A stretch of 64,000 bases of DNA from Eucommia ulmoides (taxonomy: Eukaryota; Streptophyta; Magnoliopsida; Garryales; Eucommiaceae). The position numbers and the translations under genes are program-made. The stretch lies in assembly GCA_016647705.1 (NCBI GenBank), contig CM028329.1, positions 58,669,231 through 58,733,230 of the forward strand, given 5' to 3'. Shown here in pieces: positions 10,091 through 24,400 of this stretch. The notes below the pieces were generated by a model. The model was not told where the DNA came from. It saw only the letters and a list, made by a program, of their open reading frames with translations, and ran no database searches. Position 1 is the stretch's first letter; each line of letters begins with the position of its first letter.

Positions 10091-13000
10091 CTCTGATGAA
10101 ATAATAATAATATATATTTTTCCAATTTAAAATTTTAATTTTATACAAAACTGTTTATTTTGTAATAGGATTACAAAAATATTTCAACCACTCACTCTCA
10201 ACAACTGTCCTGACATCTTACATAATAAAACTCACTACCTCTTTTGATTCTACCTAGCGCCAGTAGTGGACCTGTCTCTAACTGCGTTACCTGAGACCAA
10301 ATATTTTATTGGTATACTGTCTTCATAATATAAAAATAATTTATGAATCAAAGATATTTATCAAACGTCACCTTTCAAAATATGATATAAATATAACCGC
10401 ACACTGAGCTGAAATAAAATACCACATCTATCATCATAATAAAATAAAAATATTTAAATCAACTAATCAAATTACTTCGATATATAATAAAATACCACAC
10501 ACATATTTCCCCACTAGCTATTGAATCGTTTCACCTCACGATCGGGAGTTACGACGGTACCGTAACCTTTACAACTGTGTCATCTAAAGTGACTATCAGT
10601 GTTAGAGTCATTTAATATCCCTAATGATAGGGGTAGCCACCCGCAGAATTTGCATTCCTGACAGGTCCACATATATCCACATTGCAGGACTTGCCTGACA
10701 GGTAATAACAAATATTCACTTTGCAGGACTTGCTTGGCAGGTAACAACAAATATCCACCTTGCAGGTATTGCCTGACAGGTAACAACATATCTACCCTGC
10801 AAGTCTTGCCTAACAGGTAATCCACATCTCGCAGGACATACCCTCCTGACGAGAAAACAACTATGACATAGTCAGATAATAGAAACCATTTTCCATATTT
10901 ACAAATCTACTTGATCCGCGTAATGTTATAAAATAATCCATTTTAATAAACCATTTTTTTTTCCACATTTTAGTACGAAAATATAATTGACAATTTACAT
11001 AGAAGACAATACACTTACCTTGATTTTCACGCTACTAATTACACTACTGTCATAACACTGACGAAGCCGGTCTCGTTTGTAAACCTAATCAAGACAAGAC
11101 CTAAACTAAGAATTAATCTAAATAAATCTAACATGCAATGAAATGAGTGTGACACTAAAATGTAATATTTTTCATTTTCAAATGTTCTTAATTATATAAA
11201 ACTGGTGTATAACTCGGCCTAAAGGCACGGGTGTAAAACAAAATATATATATATACACAAAAAAAAATATCTTTAAATTTTTTGATATAATCTCCTTTAT
11301 TTATACAACATTCCACACCTATTTCATTTGAACATCAATAACAATAACAATTGAAAACTAACAATAAAGAACAAACACCATTTCACACATTATTTATTCA
11401 CAATAAAAAAAAAAACTATACTCTTTACAAATACCCATTATTTATAAAACATAGACATTAAAATCTTTCGGAATAGAAACGGAAGTAACGAAAACAAAAA
11501 ATATAACAACAAAATTACCAATAACTGCAAACACAAATTCAATTATCAAACCATCAACAAGAGAGAGAGAGAGAGAGAGAGAGACGAACTTGTGCCGAGG
11601 GGAGGGCGACGGTGGAGGGGGGTGGATCTACGGCGACAGTGACGGTGACGATGGCGACAGGAGATTGGATCTACGACGACGTTGACAACGGGGGGTGGAG
11701 GGTCAAAAATACGCCATTGAAGGAGGTTTCATCGTCGCAAGGTAGGGGGAGATATCGTCGTGTTTGTTCCCATATTTCAACATCCAAAGCATAATATTGA
11801 GCTTGTACATGTATATAGTCAATATCAAAAGCTTGTTTGTTCCCATATTTCAACAAAATTCATAACAATACCTTACCCACAAAATTTATAGTAAAGCGTC
11901 TCGATTAAACATAAAATGGTAGAAAAAATATTTTGTTAAAGATCTAATTTTAAAGGGAATTTTTTTATAAACAATAAAACAAATTTTTATCAGCTTAAGT
12001 CATATTGCTAATTAAAATCATTTAAGAATGATAGCAAAATCTATTGAGATTTGTTTAAGAATGTTTCTAAATCTAGATTTTTTAATAAATAAAACATCAG
12101 ACGGCACATTAACTCAATTGTTAAAAAATATTAGAATGATTCTACGACTAAAAAGGTAAAACGATTTTGTAGCTAAACAAACATATAGGAGCAAATACAA
12201 CTATATAAACATAAAAGTACAGAAAAACAACAACTAAAGTATCATACCTTGCACCTCATCAGGAAGTAAACTGTGAAGGAGACTCTAGGTCGAGCTCCCA
12301 ATCTCAATCCAAAATCTCCCCATCTCGATAGTTGCAGAGTTGTAAAATCAGAGACAAAATTGACATTAAACCTTCATAGATAAGGAACAAAGAAATAAAT
12401 GTTAACAAAAACTGGAGAAAAAAAATTAAAAGAATTAACAAAAAATAAAGAAAGAATAGAAAAAACATGGTAGCTATGCGGCGAAAGAAGGATAACGACT
12501 CTTCTGTTAGAAGTTGGAAGGGAGGATAGTCCAAACTAATTAGCCACTCGTTCTACCAATAGGCCTCATCTTGCCTATAAGCTTCTGGGCTATGTCTCGC
12601 TTACCTTCTTTAGTAGAGATCAAGCCAGGCAGTAAAGCTCACGTTGTCGACCAAATTCCAATTAATCAAAAGTGAATCTTAAACTAAAGACACTCATCAT
12701 ATAAACCTATAAAATTAACAATAAAACTAAAGTTGGTACCATAAATTTTCCAAACATATATATATATATTTTGAAGTGCTTTCTTAAAGTTCTTTCGGTG
12801 AGCAAATACTAAACAATGAACTCAAAATGAACTTCACTTTCTAATGCCACTGTGCAAATGAAGGATAAATACATGAGAGTTTAAAAAAAAAAAAAATACA
12901 ATTACATCACCTAATGAGTAACATTGTTGAATAGATCTCACTTCATATCAAGAACTTCTAGTTATCTTCAACTCAATACTTGGATTTATGGAAAACAAAA

Positions 13001-15287
13001 GGAAAAACTCAGATTTAGTGGATTAATTTCGCAAAAATTTGAATGAAATCAGAAATACAAAAGCCAGCCAGATTCAGCCAAGGTTGGAGTAAAATAAATC
13101 AGCAAAAATAAACCGCAATTCATAGATCAAAACTTAAATTGGTTATATAATTTTTTGATCGTAGAATTATTCACATTAAAAATCAAAACCCTAAATCAGA
13201 TGAGTAAGAGTGAGAGAGAGAAGAGTACCTGTGATTAGGGATGAACACAAGAACAGTGACGATAGAGCTAATTTAAGGTCTGTTACTGGAGCATGCTCCT
13301 ATTAGAAATCTAAAGATGAGGGGAGCGAAAAATCCCCAAGAAATAACACCTTCGATCAAACATTTGTTTTCATTATCGATTTAATTTCAAAGAAAATAAA
13401 ACAATTTAAAGTAAGATTTGTCAGTTGGGTATGGGCATGGCCATTGCCGATGGATCCCCTTCTCAAATCAAATATACATAATTTGATTGCTTCACTGACA
13501 GTGGTAGTGGATGACAAACCCATTACTTCGAGTTCATAACCTTGTCTAATAAACGCAAAATAGAACACATAATAAGCTAGACATTTATCAAAATTAGTTA
13601 AGATAATCAATTCCGCGACATCGGAAATGAAACATACAGAAAGCTTACAACATGGAAATGTGTAATTTGAGTAAAGAGATTAGAGATGTAATGCAAAAGA
13701 ACGGAAATAATCTTACTCGAAGCAGAATCAAAATAGATATACTGTGTTCGCTACCGGAGAGAAATCGAAGGCGATCACTGAGAAGATAGGCAGAACGGGG
13801 TGAGATGGAAAAAACTGTCATTGAGGAGAGGGGTGTACCTGAGCGGTGGAGGCCGACAATGAGGGGCATGTAGTTGCGTTGGCAAGACGACGACGACGGC
13901 TAGATGACGCGATGGTGATGGATGAAGGAGAGGGAGTGGGTTGGATCTGCGACGGTATGTGAGTGTGCGATAAAGCGAGTCGCCGCCATCGTCGGGAGGG
14001 AAAGAAGTTGTCGTTGTCGTCGCCATGGTGGTGGTTTCGTAGGGGCAGTGGCCGTGAGGGTTAGAGAGAGAAGGAGAGAGAGATGAAAGGAAGGGTTGAG
14101 GTTTTGAGTGAGCACGGGAGAGAGAATGCCCCTTGCGGCTGAAAATAGACAAAAACTCTAATTATCAAGTTGTAATATAAGAAAAGTAATCCGACGGCTA
14201 CCAATATCTAAAGGTTTGTCTCTTGATCTGACGACCCTCTTTATAAGTGAGCTGATTTATTATATAGATTATTAAAAATTAAACGTTTTATTTTCTCAAC
14301 CCAATACTAACTATACAATTAAAATATTCTAATTACATTTATAAAATTTATCAGTCAATAATTTAGGTACTACAAAAGTAATATCTGACTGTCTGCAATA
14401 TTACTAGCCGACAAAATACTAAAAATTATCATTGTAATAAAATTTATAATTTTTCATTTAATTAATTTTCACACAATTTAAATATTAATCCAATATATGT
14501 GTGTGTGTGTCAGCATTTGACTTAAAAAAACAAAGAAGAAAACTTACCAAAAGAATGCAGATGAAACACTGAAAATAAGCAAGAAATGAACCAACAAAAA
14601 TGATAATATAGCGAAAGGAGAAGATGTATTGTTTAAGGGTTCATTGCCGTTTACCCCTCTCTACTTTGTTCTTGTTTTTTTTTTTTTTTTTTCATTTAAT
14701 AAGTTTTTTTATAGGGATTAGATCATATTTCCACCGCCTTAGTATAGATATTTTTTATTTAATTGCACTTTTAGCCCTAAAATAATATTATAAATATTTA
14801 TTCAACCCTCCAAACTCTTACTAGTAATTATTAAATTACATATTAACCCCAAAACTATTTAAAACTAAACGTTAACTATCCAAGTAACCCGCAATAATTT
14901 TAATACTAAATTTTTAAATATCGTAATGACCCCTAAAACTTTAAAGCCACATTTAAAATAACCCGCTACGCCCCAAATATTTTCTGACTGTTATGAAAAA
15001 TAAAAATAAAAATATACACACATAAGATCGGGTCTTACATTTTATTTTGAACCCTCTATTTTCAAGAATTATTTGGTCATAAAAGGGTAATATAGTCATT
15101 TATTTTGAGAAGAAAATGGTCAAAATGAAAATTCTGACTTTCAAAGGGTATTTTTGGAATAAAAATGAACAGAGGGTCTTAGTATCTTTTGACCAACTAG
15201 TTCAGGGGATCTCCCATATAATTTTTAAAATTGAAGAATTCCCGTAATTCCGGTCAATAATTAAAGGGATGTAAGTGGTATTAACCC
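10091..15287. other. AT-rich intergenic region without recognised genes
   Basis: I found no frame with a recognisable domain. Contents noted: the 39-bp minisatellite at 10683-10842, an (AG)n run at 11561-11584, a GA/CGA-rich stretch at 11585-11760, and a second purine/pyrimidine-asymmetric stretch at 13840-14150 whose - strand frames are simple Ser/Thr/Pro/His-rich translations. A short - strand segment near 12555-12625 looks coding-like but could not be assigned. Confidence 0.5.
10683..10842. repeat. 39-bp minisatellite
   Basis: Four units in tandem, each starting GCAGGACTTGCCTGACAGGTAA or a close variant, at about 10683, 10722, 10763 and 10800, with a broken fifth start near 10832. The unit contains the internal near-repeat CAGG.CTTGCCTG.CAGG. 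Confidence 0.8.
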
Positions 15288-17042
15288 GTATTCCCCACAC
15301 CCTCTTTAACTTTTCTTTAAGGACAAGTAAATGTTTAAATAATTTTTTTGAACAAATTTTGGACGGTGGGGCCATGACTTTAAGATAACAATTTTTTTTT
15401 TACATGAACCGAACAACCCTTTTAGAATACCCTTTTAGAATACGTGGACAGATTTGTTCTCCTGTACATCAGTTACATCACGAATTTGATTTCATATGCA
15501 CATTATAATCCATAACAAAATGTTCCAAATTTAATTTTATTACCAATACTAAATAAATGCCTACATTGATATTGTTTAACTATTATTAGTTTAATTTTAT
15601 GACTATGTAAGTTTTTAGTTTACAATTTCTGTAACTATATCAACAAATGACTCGGTATCAGAATTCTCTTTTGCGTCTCTTCTTCTTTTCCTCTGTGAAA
15701 ATCTAGTGAGAGAGAGAGAGGTTGATAGGAGGTGTGGTGGTTGGAATAATGGTGAAGTTGTGCGAGGGAGAGAGAGTATAAAAAATAAATAAATTAGTTA
15801 TACATAAAGATGAAATAATAATTCTGATGAGATGAGATGAAAATTTTGTTTTCTTCTTAAAAGCAGAATCGCGTTTGGTAACAATAATTTTTTTTTGGTT
15901 CTGAGAACAGAATCGCTTTTAGTAACGATATTATCCTAGAAATAAAAAACAAACCTTAAATCACAATCAAGAAATTATGAAGAAATCATAAAACAATGGA
16001 ATCCTAAAACACAATCAAGAAATCATCATTAAATCGAACCCAAAATCAAGAATAAAGAACATACCCTCCAAAATTAAGAAATCATCAAGAAATTGAACCC
16101 AAAATCAAGAACGAATAACATATCCTAAACCAAAATCAAGAAATGAAACCCTAATTCTGAGAAATCGAACCTTACGAGGAAGACGAAATTGAACCCTAAT
16201 TCGAACCCTAATTCTAAGACGAAATCGAACCCTAATTCTGAGACGAATTGAATCCTAATCCTCGTCTTCGCTTCGATTTCATCTGAAGCGGTGGTTCGAT
16301 TTGTGTATATGACGGCGATGACGAAGACGAATGAATGATGATGACGAGCGAAGACGATGACGAGCTCGAAATCAAGGACGGCGACGACGAGGAAAAGGAG
16401 GACGGCGAAGACGACGACAAAGATGATGGAGGAGGATGGCGACAAGACGAACAACGATGACGAGTGGTTGAAGTAGACGAAGAAGACAATGGACGAAGAA
16501 ACGAAACACGAAAGAAAACGAGCTTAACAAAAGTTGAAGAGGGGATCTTACTAACAATTAAAGAAATATCGGCCGTGTCTTTTTTTGGTTTGGGAATGAG
16601 AAGAAACAAAAAAAAATTTGTGGGAACGGTTACCAAACATGGCCTAAATTATTATTTCTTTCCGACAAGAGATTTTCGTGGTAATTAACAAAAAATAAAA
16701 AAGTAAGGTGCTTTTGTGCCAAATTCCTTATTTTACTCTTAATTTTAAAAAAGTCTAATTCGCAATTGCAATTTGTGTTTTAATCCCGCGTATTAAAAAA
16801 GGAGGAAGGTCCAATACACGCAACGTAATCTCGTAATTACATGTATCTAACTTGTATATAAAAAATTATATTACATAATTACGCGTAACATAATTTCATA
16901 TAATTTGTAACTAATATTATACATGTGTGAACACGTGACACTAATATGCAAATAATTAATGTAAAGGACAAAATCAAACCTTAGTTTTTAAATAAAAATA
17001 ATAATAGAATGATCAACGATTATCCTCGTAATCATGTTAAAC
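15288..17042 (+). repeat. Segmental duplication, copy 2 (upstream of OSCA)
   Basis: Counterpart of 4285-6866, same orientation, without the minisatellite but with about 800 bases of private DNA (15840-16640). The copy ends about 140 bases before the likely OSCA core promoter, so this duplicated DNA may include distal promoter sequence. No coding gene seen. Confidence 0.75.
15840..16640. mobile_element. Insertion in duplication copy 2, MITE-like end
   Basis: This block is absent from copy 1. Its right end reads GGTTACCAAACATGGCC followed by TAA, resembling the ends of Tourist/Harbinger-type MITEs, and GCGTTTGGTAACAATAATT near 15870 is a plausible inverted partner. The interior has repeats of AATCAAGAAATC and GAACCCTAATTC (15960-16250) and a GA/CGA-rich segment. 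The left terminus and target duplication are not clear. Confidence 0.35.
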
Positions 17043-17174
17043 ATCTTTGTAAATATCCACAATATAGATTTCTTCCACTTGGCAAAGGCATTGTGGTCCA
17101 CTAAACTTAAAGGGTATTTTGGGAATATTCCGAATTTCTTTTTTAATTTAAAAATGGCTGTTTTAATTGTACAA

Positions 17175-18487
17175 GGTAACGTTATAAAATGGCATGAAAT
17201 CGTGACACGCTTAAATCCTCGCATTGGAAGGCGGTTCTTCCGAGCTTTGAAGCCGGCCTTCCTCCTCCTCGCTTTCACCAAAATCAAACCCATTTTGAAA
17301 AATGATAAAACGATCAAAACCCTAATTCCATTTTCTGTTTTCTTCCACTTCGATTCGACTATTTGTTTGAATCCGCCATTCTTTTTTGCGCAAAACGCCT
17401 CTTTGATTCTCGAGAGAAAAAGGCGAGGGAAAAGAAAAAGGAAGAAGGGAAAAAAGAACATTGTAATCTCCGAATCGTTTACTGTTCATACAGGATTGGA
17501 AGAACTCGAAAAGTCGTTGCTGAGAACAGAGATTTTTGTTTTCATCAATCACACCAGCCAGGACAGTTCATTGATTCAAGCGAGCTGTATTGAGGTTTGT
17601 CTTTATATTACATGCTTATTAAGGATTCAGTTTATGAGTATTTGAATGTTTGATCATTGATTGGCGTTTTCTTCCTTACGGTTGCGATGATTTGGAGTTT
17701 TACTTGAGAAAACTGGTTTGGGTTTTAGGCTATGTTGTGTATAAATGTTATTGCAATCTTTTTCTTAATGAAATGGGACAATAACTAAGTTGTTTTAATC
17801 ATTGTGTTCATCATTCTTTTTTTCTTTTTTTTTTTAATTTGTGTTATTGTGTTAACAAATAGTTCAGCTGTGTAAATTTGAGCTGTGAAATTGTTTTTTT
17901 CGAGTATTAATCATGGTTGATCTCAAGTTTTTGAGTTATCTAAGGATCCGCATTATAAATTTTAGTTCAGGTGTAAAGAGAAGACAAAATTCGAAAGGCA
18001 TCATTGAAAATTAAATTAAATTCATACAACAAATGAAAATTATCGGCTGAAACTTTGTAGGATCAAAAGCTCCAGACAAGAATACTAATATGTCATCAGT
18101 GGCGGATCTAGAAAATCGATTGAGAGGAGGCTAATATTTCTTTACATGTTTATTACATATTTATATAAATACCTAATAAATCCCTGGGGGATGATATAAG
18201 GGTAAAAATGAAAAAAATTCAAAAGTTGAGGATGAAGAGAGAGGGGGGGGGGGGGGGGGGGGGGTGTTTGAGTCCCCCCTCGGCCTAATGTGGCTCCCCC
18301 ACTGTATGTCATGCTATGATGATCTATGGGGAAAAGTGGAGCAATTGAATATGCTTCTATGGAGTGTAATTTGATTTTATCGTTATTGAAGTTTATTGGG
18401 TAACGGCTACTTCGTGAGTATTTTTCATATATCTTAACTTTTTTGAACTTTAATTAATAGGTGATCATTGAAGTTTAAAGGAAATCA
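17175..18487 (+). promoter_or_regulatory. Core promoter, 5' UTR and 5' UTR intron of the OSCA gene
   Basis: A TATA-like TTATAAAATGG lies near 17181-17190. A likely noncoding first exon ends at 17594 (TGAG|GTTTGT). A UTR intron runs to the acceptor TTAATTAATAG at 18460, and 27 leader bases remain before the ATG at 18488. The intron carries a hAT MITE (18097-18304) with a 22-G run. Transcription start and exon limits are inferred from signals; an alternative acceptor (TTTTAGTTCAG) exists near 17970. Confidence 0.5.
18097..18304. mobile_element. hAT-type MITE in the OSCA 5' UTR intron
   Basis: A 208-bp element starts CAGTGGCGGATCTAGAAA and ends GGCTCCCCCACTG, giving short inverted ends (CAGTGG.GGA). 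It is flanked by a perfect 8-bp direct repeat TATGTCAT (18089-18096 and 18305-18312), the hAT signature. It contains a run of 22 G at 18243-18264. No coding capacity. Confidence 0.85.
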
Positions 18488-21400
18488 ATGGCTACTCTTC
18501 AAGATATCACCGTTTCAGCTGCTGTTAATATCTTGTCAGCGTTTGCTTTCCTTGTTGCATTTGCTATACTACGACTTCAACCGATGAACGACCGAGTATA
18601 CTTCCCAAAATGGTACTTGAAAGGTATAAGGGCAAGCCCAAGAAGTTCTGGTGCTTTTGTAAAGAAATTTGTCAACATGGACCTAAGAATGTACATTAGG
18701 TTCTTGAATTGGATGCCTGCGGCTTTAAGAATGCCACAGCCCGAGCTTATAGATCATGCCGGACTTGATTCTGCTGTATACATCCGGATTTACCTTGTTG
18801 GGTAAGTTTATTTATTTTATTATTTTTTTTTTTCAAAAGGTGAATTGATATTTATGTTCATTTTATGCCGTTCCCTGAATTATTCACTTGAATTTTTTCT
18901 TTTCGGAAAATTATTTGATTGTCATTCAAATAAGTCACTCATAATATTTTTGTCTACCGTTTTTTTAGTTCTTTACCTAACACTGACTAGATTGAATCCA
19001 TTGAGCTGATGTTAACTAATGTCGAATTTGTATTTGGTATTATAGTGCCAAAATCTGTACATGAGGGGCCTTCCCCCCCCCCCCCCCCCCCACCATGTAT
19101 TTGTTGCAGGGTTGATGGAATTGGAGCTATGCCATAGACGATAAAAAATGATATTTGTATTTTTTTAAAGATAACGTTAGTTGGAAATGTAAATTTTGTG
19201 ATAATTATAATTATTGACACTGTTGAAAATTTTGTCAAATTTATGGATAATAAAATATTCGTTATTCAGTTTTAGTTTTATTCTCTTAATGAAGACTTTA
19301 TTGATTAATTCCTGTTCTTTTTTTTTGTTTTTTTGGTTTTAAAAAAGAACTATCTAATATGAAAAACTTGTGATGCAGCTTGAAAATCTTTGTGCCAATA
19401 TCCATGCTTGCTTTTATGGTATTGGTGCCTGTGAATTGGACTGGGGGAACACTAGAACACCCACACATTAAAGATCTGACATTCAGTAATATTGACAAGC
19501 TTTCAATATCCAATATCCCAAATGGATCTAAAAGGTGAGAACTAATTTCTTTTATGCTTCTTCACATACATGGTGTAATGAAATTAATATACAGCCAGTT
19601 CCTTAGGTGGCGTTTGGTTAGTGTTTCTGTTTTTACTTCCAACAAACTGGGATGGGATGCAATGAGAATTTTGTTTCCGTTCTATAATATTTCGGAAATA
19701 GAAATATGTTTGGTAGCGACCTTTGTCCTGAAATTGTTTCTTTTAATTTATGAGAACAAAAACAAGAAACATGTTTGGTTGCAATAGTTGTTCTTTTTTA
19801 AAAAAAATAAATTAAAATGTATGATGGCCAGCAGGATGGTGGTGGTCGACAGGATGGTAGTAGGAATAGTTTTGTGGGAGTGAATGGGAATCAACATTTT
19901 TTTGTTTTTCAGATTCTTAAGAAATTCAAGAAATAGTCCCAAATTACTCTCAAAATTTTGAGAACAAAAACGCGTTTCTGTACGTTAACCTCAAAATTTT
20001 GGGCGTAGGAACAAGAATCTGGGAATGGAAACAGTAACCAAACGGGGCTTTAATTTTTTTTTTAGCAGAAACCTTTCATTAGGGTCCGTTTGGATTGAGA
20101 TAGATGGAGGAGAGAAGAGGAAGAGATTTCATTAAGAGAAAAGATGAGATTTTCTTTTCTTTCTTTCCATTTTGTTTGGTAATCTCATTAAAAGAAGAGA
20201 AGAAAAAGTATAAATCTTCTAGTAAAATGATTATAATACCCTTTTTATTCAATGAAAAGGAAGAGGTTATGGACTTTATGGCCATTGTTTTCATTTTCAA
20301 TTCTCTTCCTCTTCTCCTCTCCATTTCTCTCAATCCAAACGGACCCTTAGTTTTTCTAGCTAAGAACATTTTTTATTTTTTATTTTTTAATTTTCAGGTT
20401 CTGGGCACATGTAGTAATGGCATACGTCTTTTCCTTTTGGACGTGCTATGTTCTTTACACTGAGTACCACAAAGTCACCAATTTGAGATTACAGTTCCTA
20501 GCTTCTGATCTTCGTCATCCCGATGAATTTACTGTAAGTTTATGTGTTTATTTGAGTACAATTTTACAGAGCTTGATGCATATTAATTTTTTACTCTCCA
20601 GTAGATCATGTTTTTCAAGGAATTGAATAATCAATATACAATTTTATTAAAATTCATGGATTTTTTTATGAACGTGTTTAGATACAAGATTTGAATAATA
20701 AATTATATATAACGTGTTACATGATAAAAGTTCTTTTCCCCGTAGAAATTTACTTGCATTGATAAATGACCTTGTAAATAATTCATACTTTAACATTTTT
20801 GTTTTGTTGATGACCTTGCCTAAATTAACTTATTTTAGCTAGTTGTTTATAAATAACTTCAATTGTTTTTGCAGGTTCTTGTGAAAAATGTTCCTCCGGA
20901 TCCTGACGAGTCCGTCAGTGAGCATGTTGAACATTTCTTTTGTGTAAACCATCCCGATCATTATCTCACGCACCAGGTTGGTCTGTTGTCACAAGGCTTT
21001 TGACTAATATTTTTTTTTCCTTTAGAAAATATGTATGGAAAAAAAGTAAAATATTAACCACAAATATTGTGACAAGATATGAATTTGAAAAAAAAGAAGA
21101 GAGTATTGGATCATTTTAAAGGGTATTTATGTCATTCATGTATTATTTAGGGTTTTTTGTATTATTTCCTACTTTTTCTCATAAATAGAGGGAGAGTAAC
21201 ACAATTGTTAAGCCTTTTCATTATTTTATTCTCTTGTTATTTTAACGTATCTATTTTTCTTTTCAAAATTTATAGATTATTGAAGTTGGGAAAAAAAATT
21301 TAGCACCGGATCAAAGCTCCTATTATCATTAATTTTTTTTTTAATTGTGAAATTTAGGTTGTGTACAATGCAAACAAGCTCGCAAAATTGGTTGCAAAGA

Positions 21401-24400
21401 AGAAGAGTTTGCAAAATTGGCTTATCTACTATGAAAACAAATATGAGAGAAACCCTATAAAGAAACCGACGAAAAAGGTATTATTCTCTACATTATTAGA
21501 TTTTTAGATTTAATATTCCATATATGCCCTTTAAAGAAAAAAAATTAAGAAATATAATCTAACTGTCGCCGTGTAACTTGGAGGTTACGGGTTCAAGTCA
21601 TGGAAATAGCCCTTTACAAAAGCAAGATAAGGCTACGTACAATAGACTAAGTGGTCTAACTTTTCCTCAGACCTCGCGCATAGCGGGAGCATTGTAGAAC
21701 CGGGCTACCCTTGGATTTTATATGCTATCTGATATAATATATCTTTGTGGTTTGTGTGTATTGGTCTAATGCTCAAGACCTTACAGCTATGGATTTTGCT
21801 ATATTATTTTCAATTATGTATAGACAGGTTTTTGGGGCCTTTGGGGAGCAACTGTGGATGCAATTGACTACTATACAACTGAAATAGACAACTTGAGTAA
21901 AGAAGTAAGTCTCTCTTATTTAAGCTTTTGTTTAATTGCATGCTTTGTGTTTCACTAGGGCCCATTTGGTTGTCTAAGTTATCTTATTTTAGATGAATTG
22001 GTTTGCATATTACTCCATTTACTTAAAAATTGGTTGTTTAAACAAAGGAACGTACAATTGTTTTTAGTTTCGTTAAAAAATTTAAGTTATATTTTGTTCC
22101 AATTACACGAGAAAATAGCATCTAAAACCTGAAGTGAAATGGATAGCTAGCTAGCTAATTGAAGTGTTTTTAGTTTGGGAAAAATGTATTTTTGATCTCT
22201 AATGTATGGGGTGGGTGGTGTCTATATGATCCCTGAGGTTTGTCAATTGCACATTTGGTTCCATAAGTTTCACATTTGTTTCAATTCTGCAAAATTAAAA
22301 ATGTTGTTAATGATTTTGGACAGAAAATGGGTTGTGCTCAGTACGTGGCTATCTAGTGAAGATATTTTTGTCATTTTATCACTTCTCTAAATCTAAGATA
22401 TTTTCCCTTAACCCTTCTCCCTAATGATGATTCGTATGAAGAATGAGAGAAAGAAGTCCAAATCTAGAACTTGAGGACTCAAATGTGCAATTTAGCAAAC
22501 CTCAGGATCCACACAGACACCCACTCCATACTTTAGGGACCAAATTTTCCTTTTTAGTTCTTACAAAACACTACACTATAACGATTCATAAATTGACTAA
22601 TTGAAAAACAGTACAATTTGCAAATTGATTGAAGGACAACCAAACGGGCCCTTAAAGTATTGGTGAAATTCAAATTTATTTTTATACAGGAAGCTTCGGA
22701 AAGAGAAAGGGTTGTAAGTGATCCTAAGGCTATAGTTCCTGCAGCGTTTGTTTCATTCAAGTCTCGATGGGGAGCAGCCGTTTGTGCGCAGACTCAACAA
22801 TCGAGAAATCCCACAATTTGGTTGACTGAATGGGCACCCGAACCACGTGATGTTTATTGGAACAATTTGGCTATACCATTCGTCGAACTCAATGTCCGAA
22901 GATTGCTTATGGCTGTTGCGCTCTTTGCGCTCGTATTCTTTTTCATGATTCCTATATCATTTGTTCAGTCCTTGGCCAACCTTGAGGGGATTGAGAAAGT
23001 TCTTCCTTTCTTGAAGTCGCTTATAGAAACGTAAGTCAATTTCTCAGGCACCGTTTGGTAATAGTTTTTTTTTTTAAATTCTTTTTTTTTTTTTGTAACA
23101 CTTAAAAAAAAAGTAAATTTGTCAAAAAAACAAACAAACTTTTAATTAAGAGTAGAAACAAAAATAAATAAATAAAAATTATTTTGACGCTGGAGAGATA
23201 ATATCTTCGTTTATCCTCGTACTTGACTTTCATAAAAAGCAGAGAGAAGTTGAGTAGAGAAGTCATGGTTGAAATAAATATTTTTAATTAAAATCACATT
23301 TTTACTTTTTTATTTTGATTTTCAAAATTAATTTAAGCACAAAAGAACACCACTTCCATTATACTTTTTTTTTTGCTTTAAAGCAAAAAATAACTTAAAA
23401 AAAAAAACATTACCAAACTATGCCTTAGTTATTTTGTTCTTGTTGAAGCTTATTAGGCCCCGTTTGGTTATGTTTTTCTGTTCCCTGATTTTTATTCCCG
23501 CTCCCAAAATTTTGGGATTAATGTACAAAAATGTGTTTGGTAAACACGTTTCTGTTTCCAAATTTTTTGAAGTATTTCCAGAATTCCTTAAGAATCTGAG
23601 AAACAAAAAAAATGTTGATTCATATTCACTCCCATAAAACTATTCCCACTACCACCTTGTCCACCACCACCCTCCGGTCACCACCACCTTGCTGGCCACC
23701 ATACATTTAAAAAAGAAAGAAAGAACAAATGTTGCAACTAAACGTGTTTCTTGTTTCTATTCTCATAAATTAAAATAAATAATTTCAAGACAATGGTTGT
23801 TACCAAACATGTTTCTATTCTTGGAATACACGAGAATGGAAATAAAATTCTCATCCCAGTTTAGTGGAAGTAGAAACACTAACCAAATGCTACCTTATTT
23901 TCTGTTTATATTAGCTATAGCTGGAAATTGGGTAGTCTTCTAAAATGACTTCTTTTTTAACATTGAAAATTTCTATAAGCAGAAAAGTTATCAAGTCCTT
24001 CATCCAGGGTTTTCTTCCGGGGATAGTATTGAAGATCTTCCTTATTATTCTTCCAACAATTCTCATGACTATGTCGAAAATAGAAGGCTTCGCATCACTC
24101 TCGTCTTTGGAGCGAAGATCGGCCGGCAAGTATTATTTGTTTATTCTCGTTAACGTCTTTCTTGGAAGCATTGTTACCGGAGCGGCATTTGAGCAGCTCA
24201 AATCGTTCTTGGACCAATCTCCAACCGAGTATGTTACTTGTCTTCGACTGTGAATCATATGTTAATGTTTCTTATTATTGACGTTGTGTTTATTATTCAA
24301 TTTGAAGTGTTGAATTGTACTGTCAGACATACCCCTAATTTTTTATTTTTTATTTTGTGATTTTTCTCGTTTTCAGGATTCCGAAAACTGTTGGTGTGGC

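Noticed and set aside
10094..11240. Possible LTR with TG...CA ends (TGATGAAATAAT to GGGTGTAAAACA)
   Set aside because: The 5-bp flanks (TACTC and AAATA) do not match and no partner LTR was seen.
12555..12625. - strand stretch reading KEGKRDIAQKLIGKMRPIG
   Set aside because: It looks coding, but it is only about 25 codons with no recognisable family or convincing splice sites.
13645..14152. Two or three - strand frames up to 125 codons
   Set aside because: Low-complexity Ser/Pro/His/Thr content from a purine/pyrimidine-asymmetric region; no domain.
17034..17645. 203-codon + strand frame upstream of OSCA
   Set aside because: It spans the promoter and noncoding first exon, has no recognisable domain, and runs past the likely 5' UTR donor at 17594.
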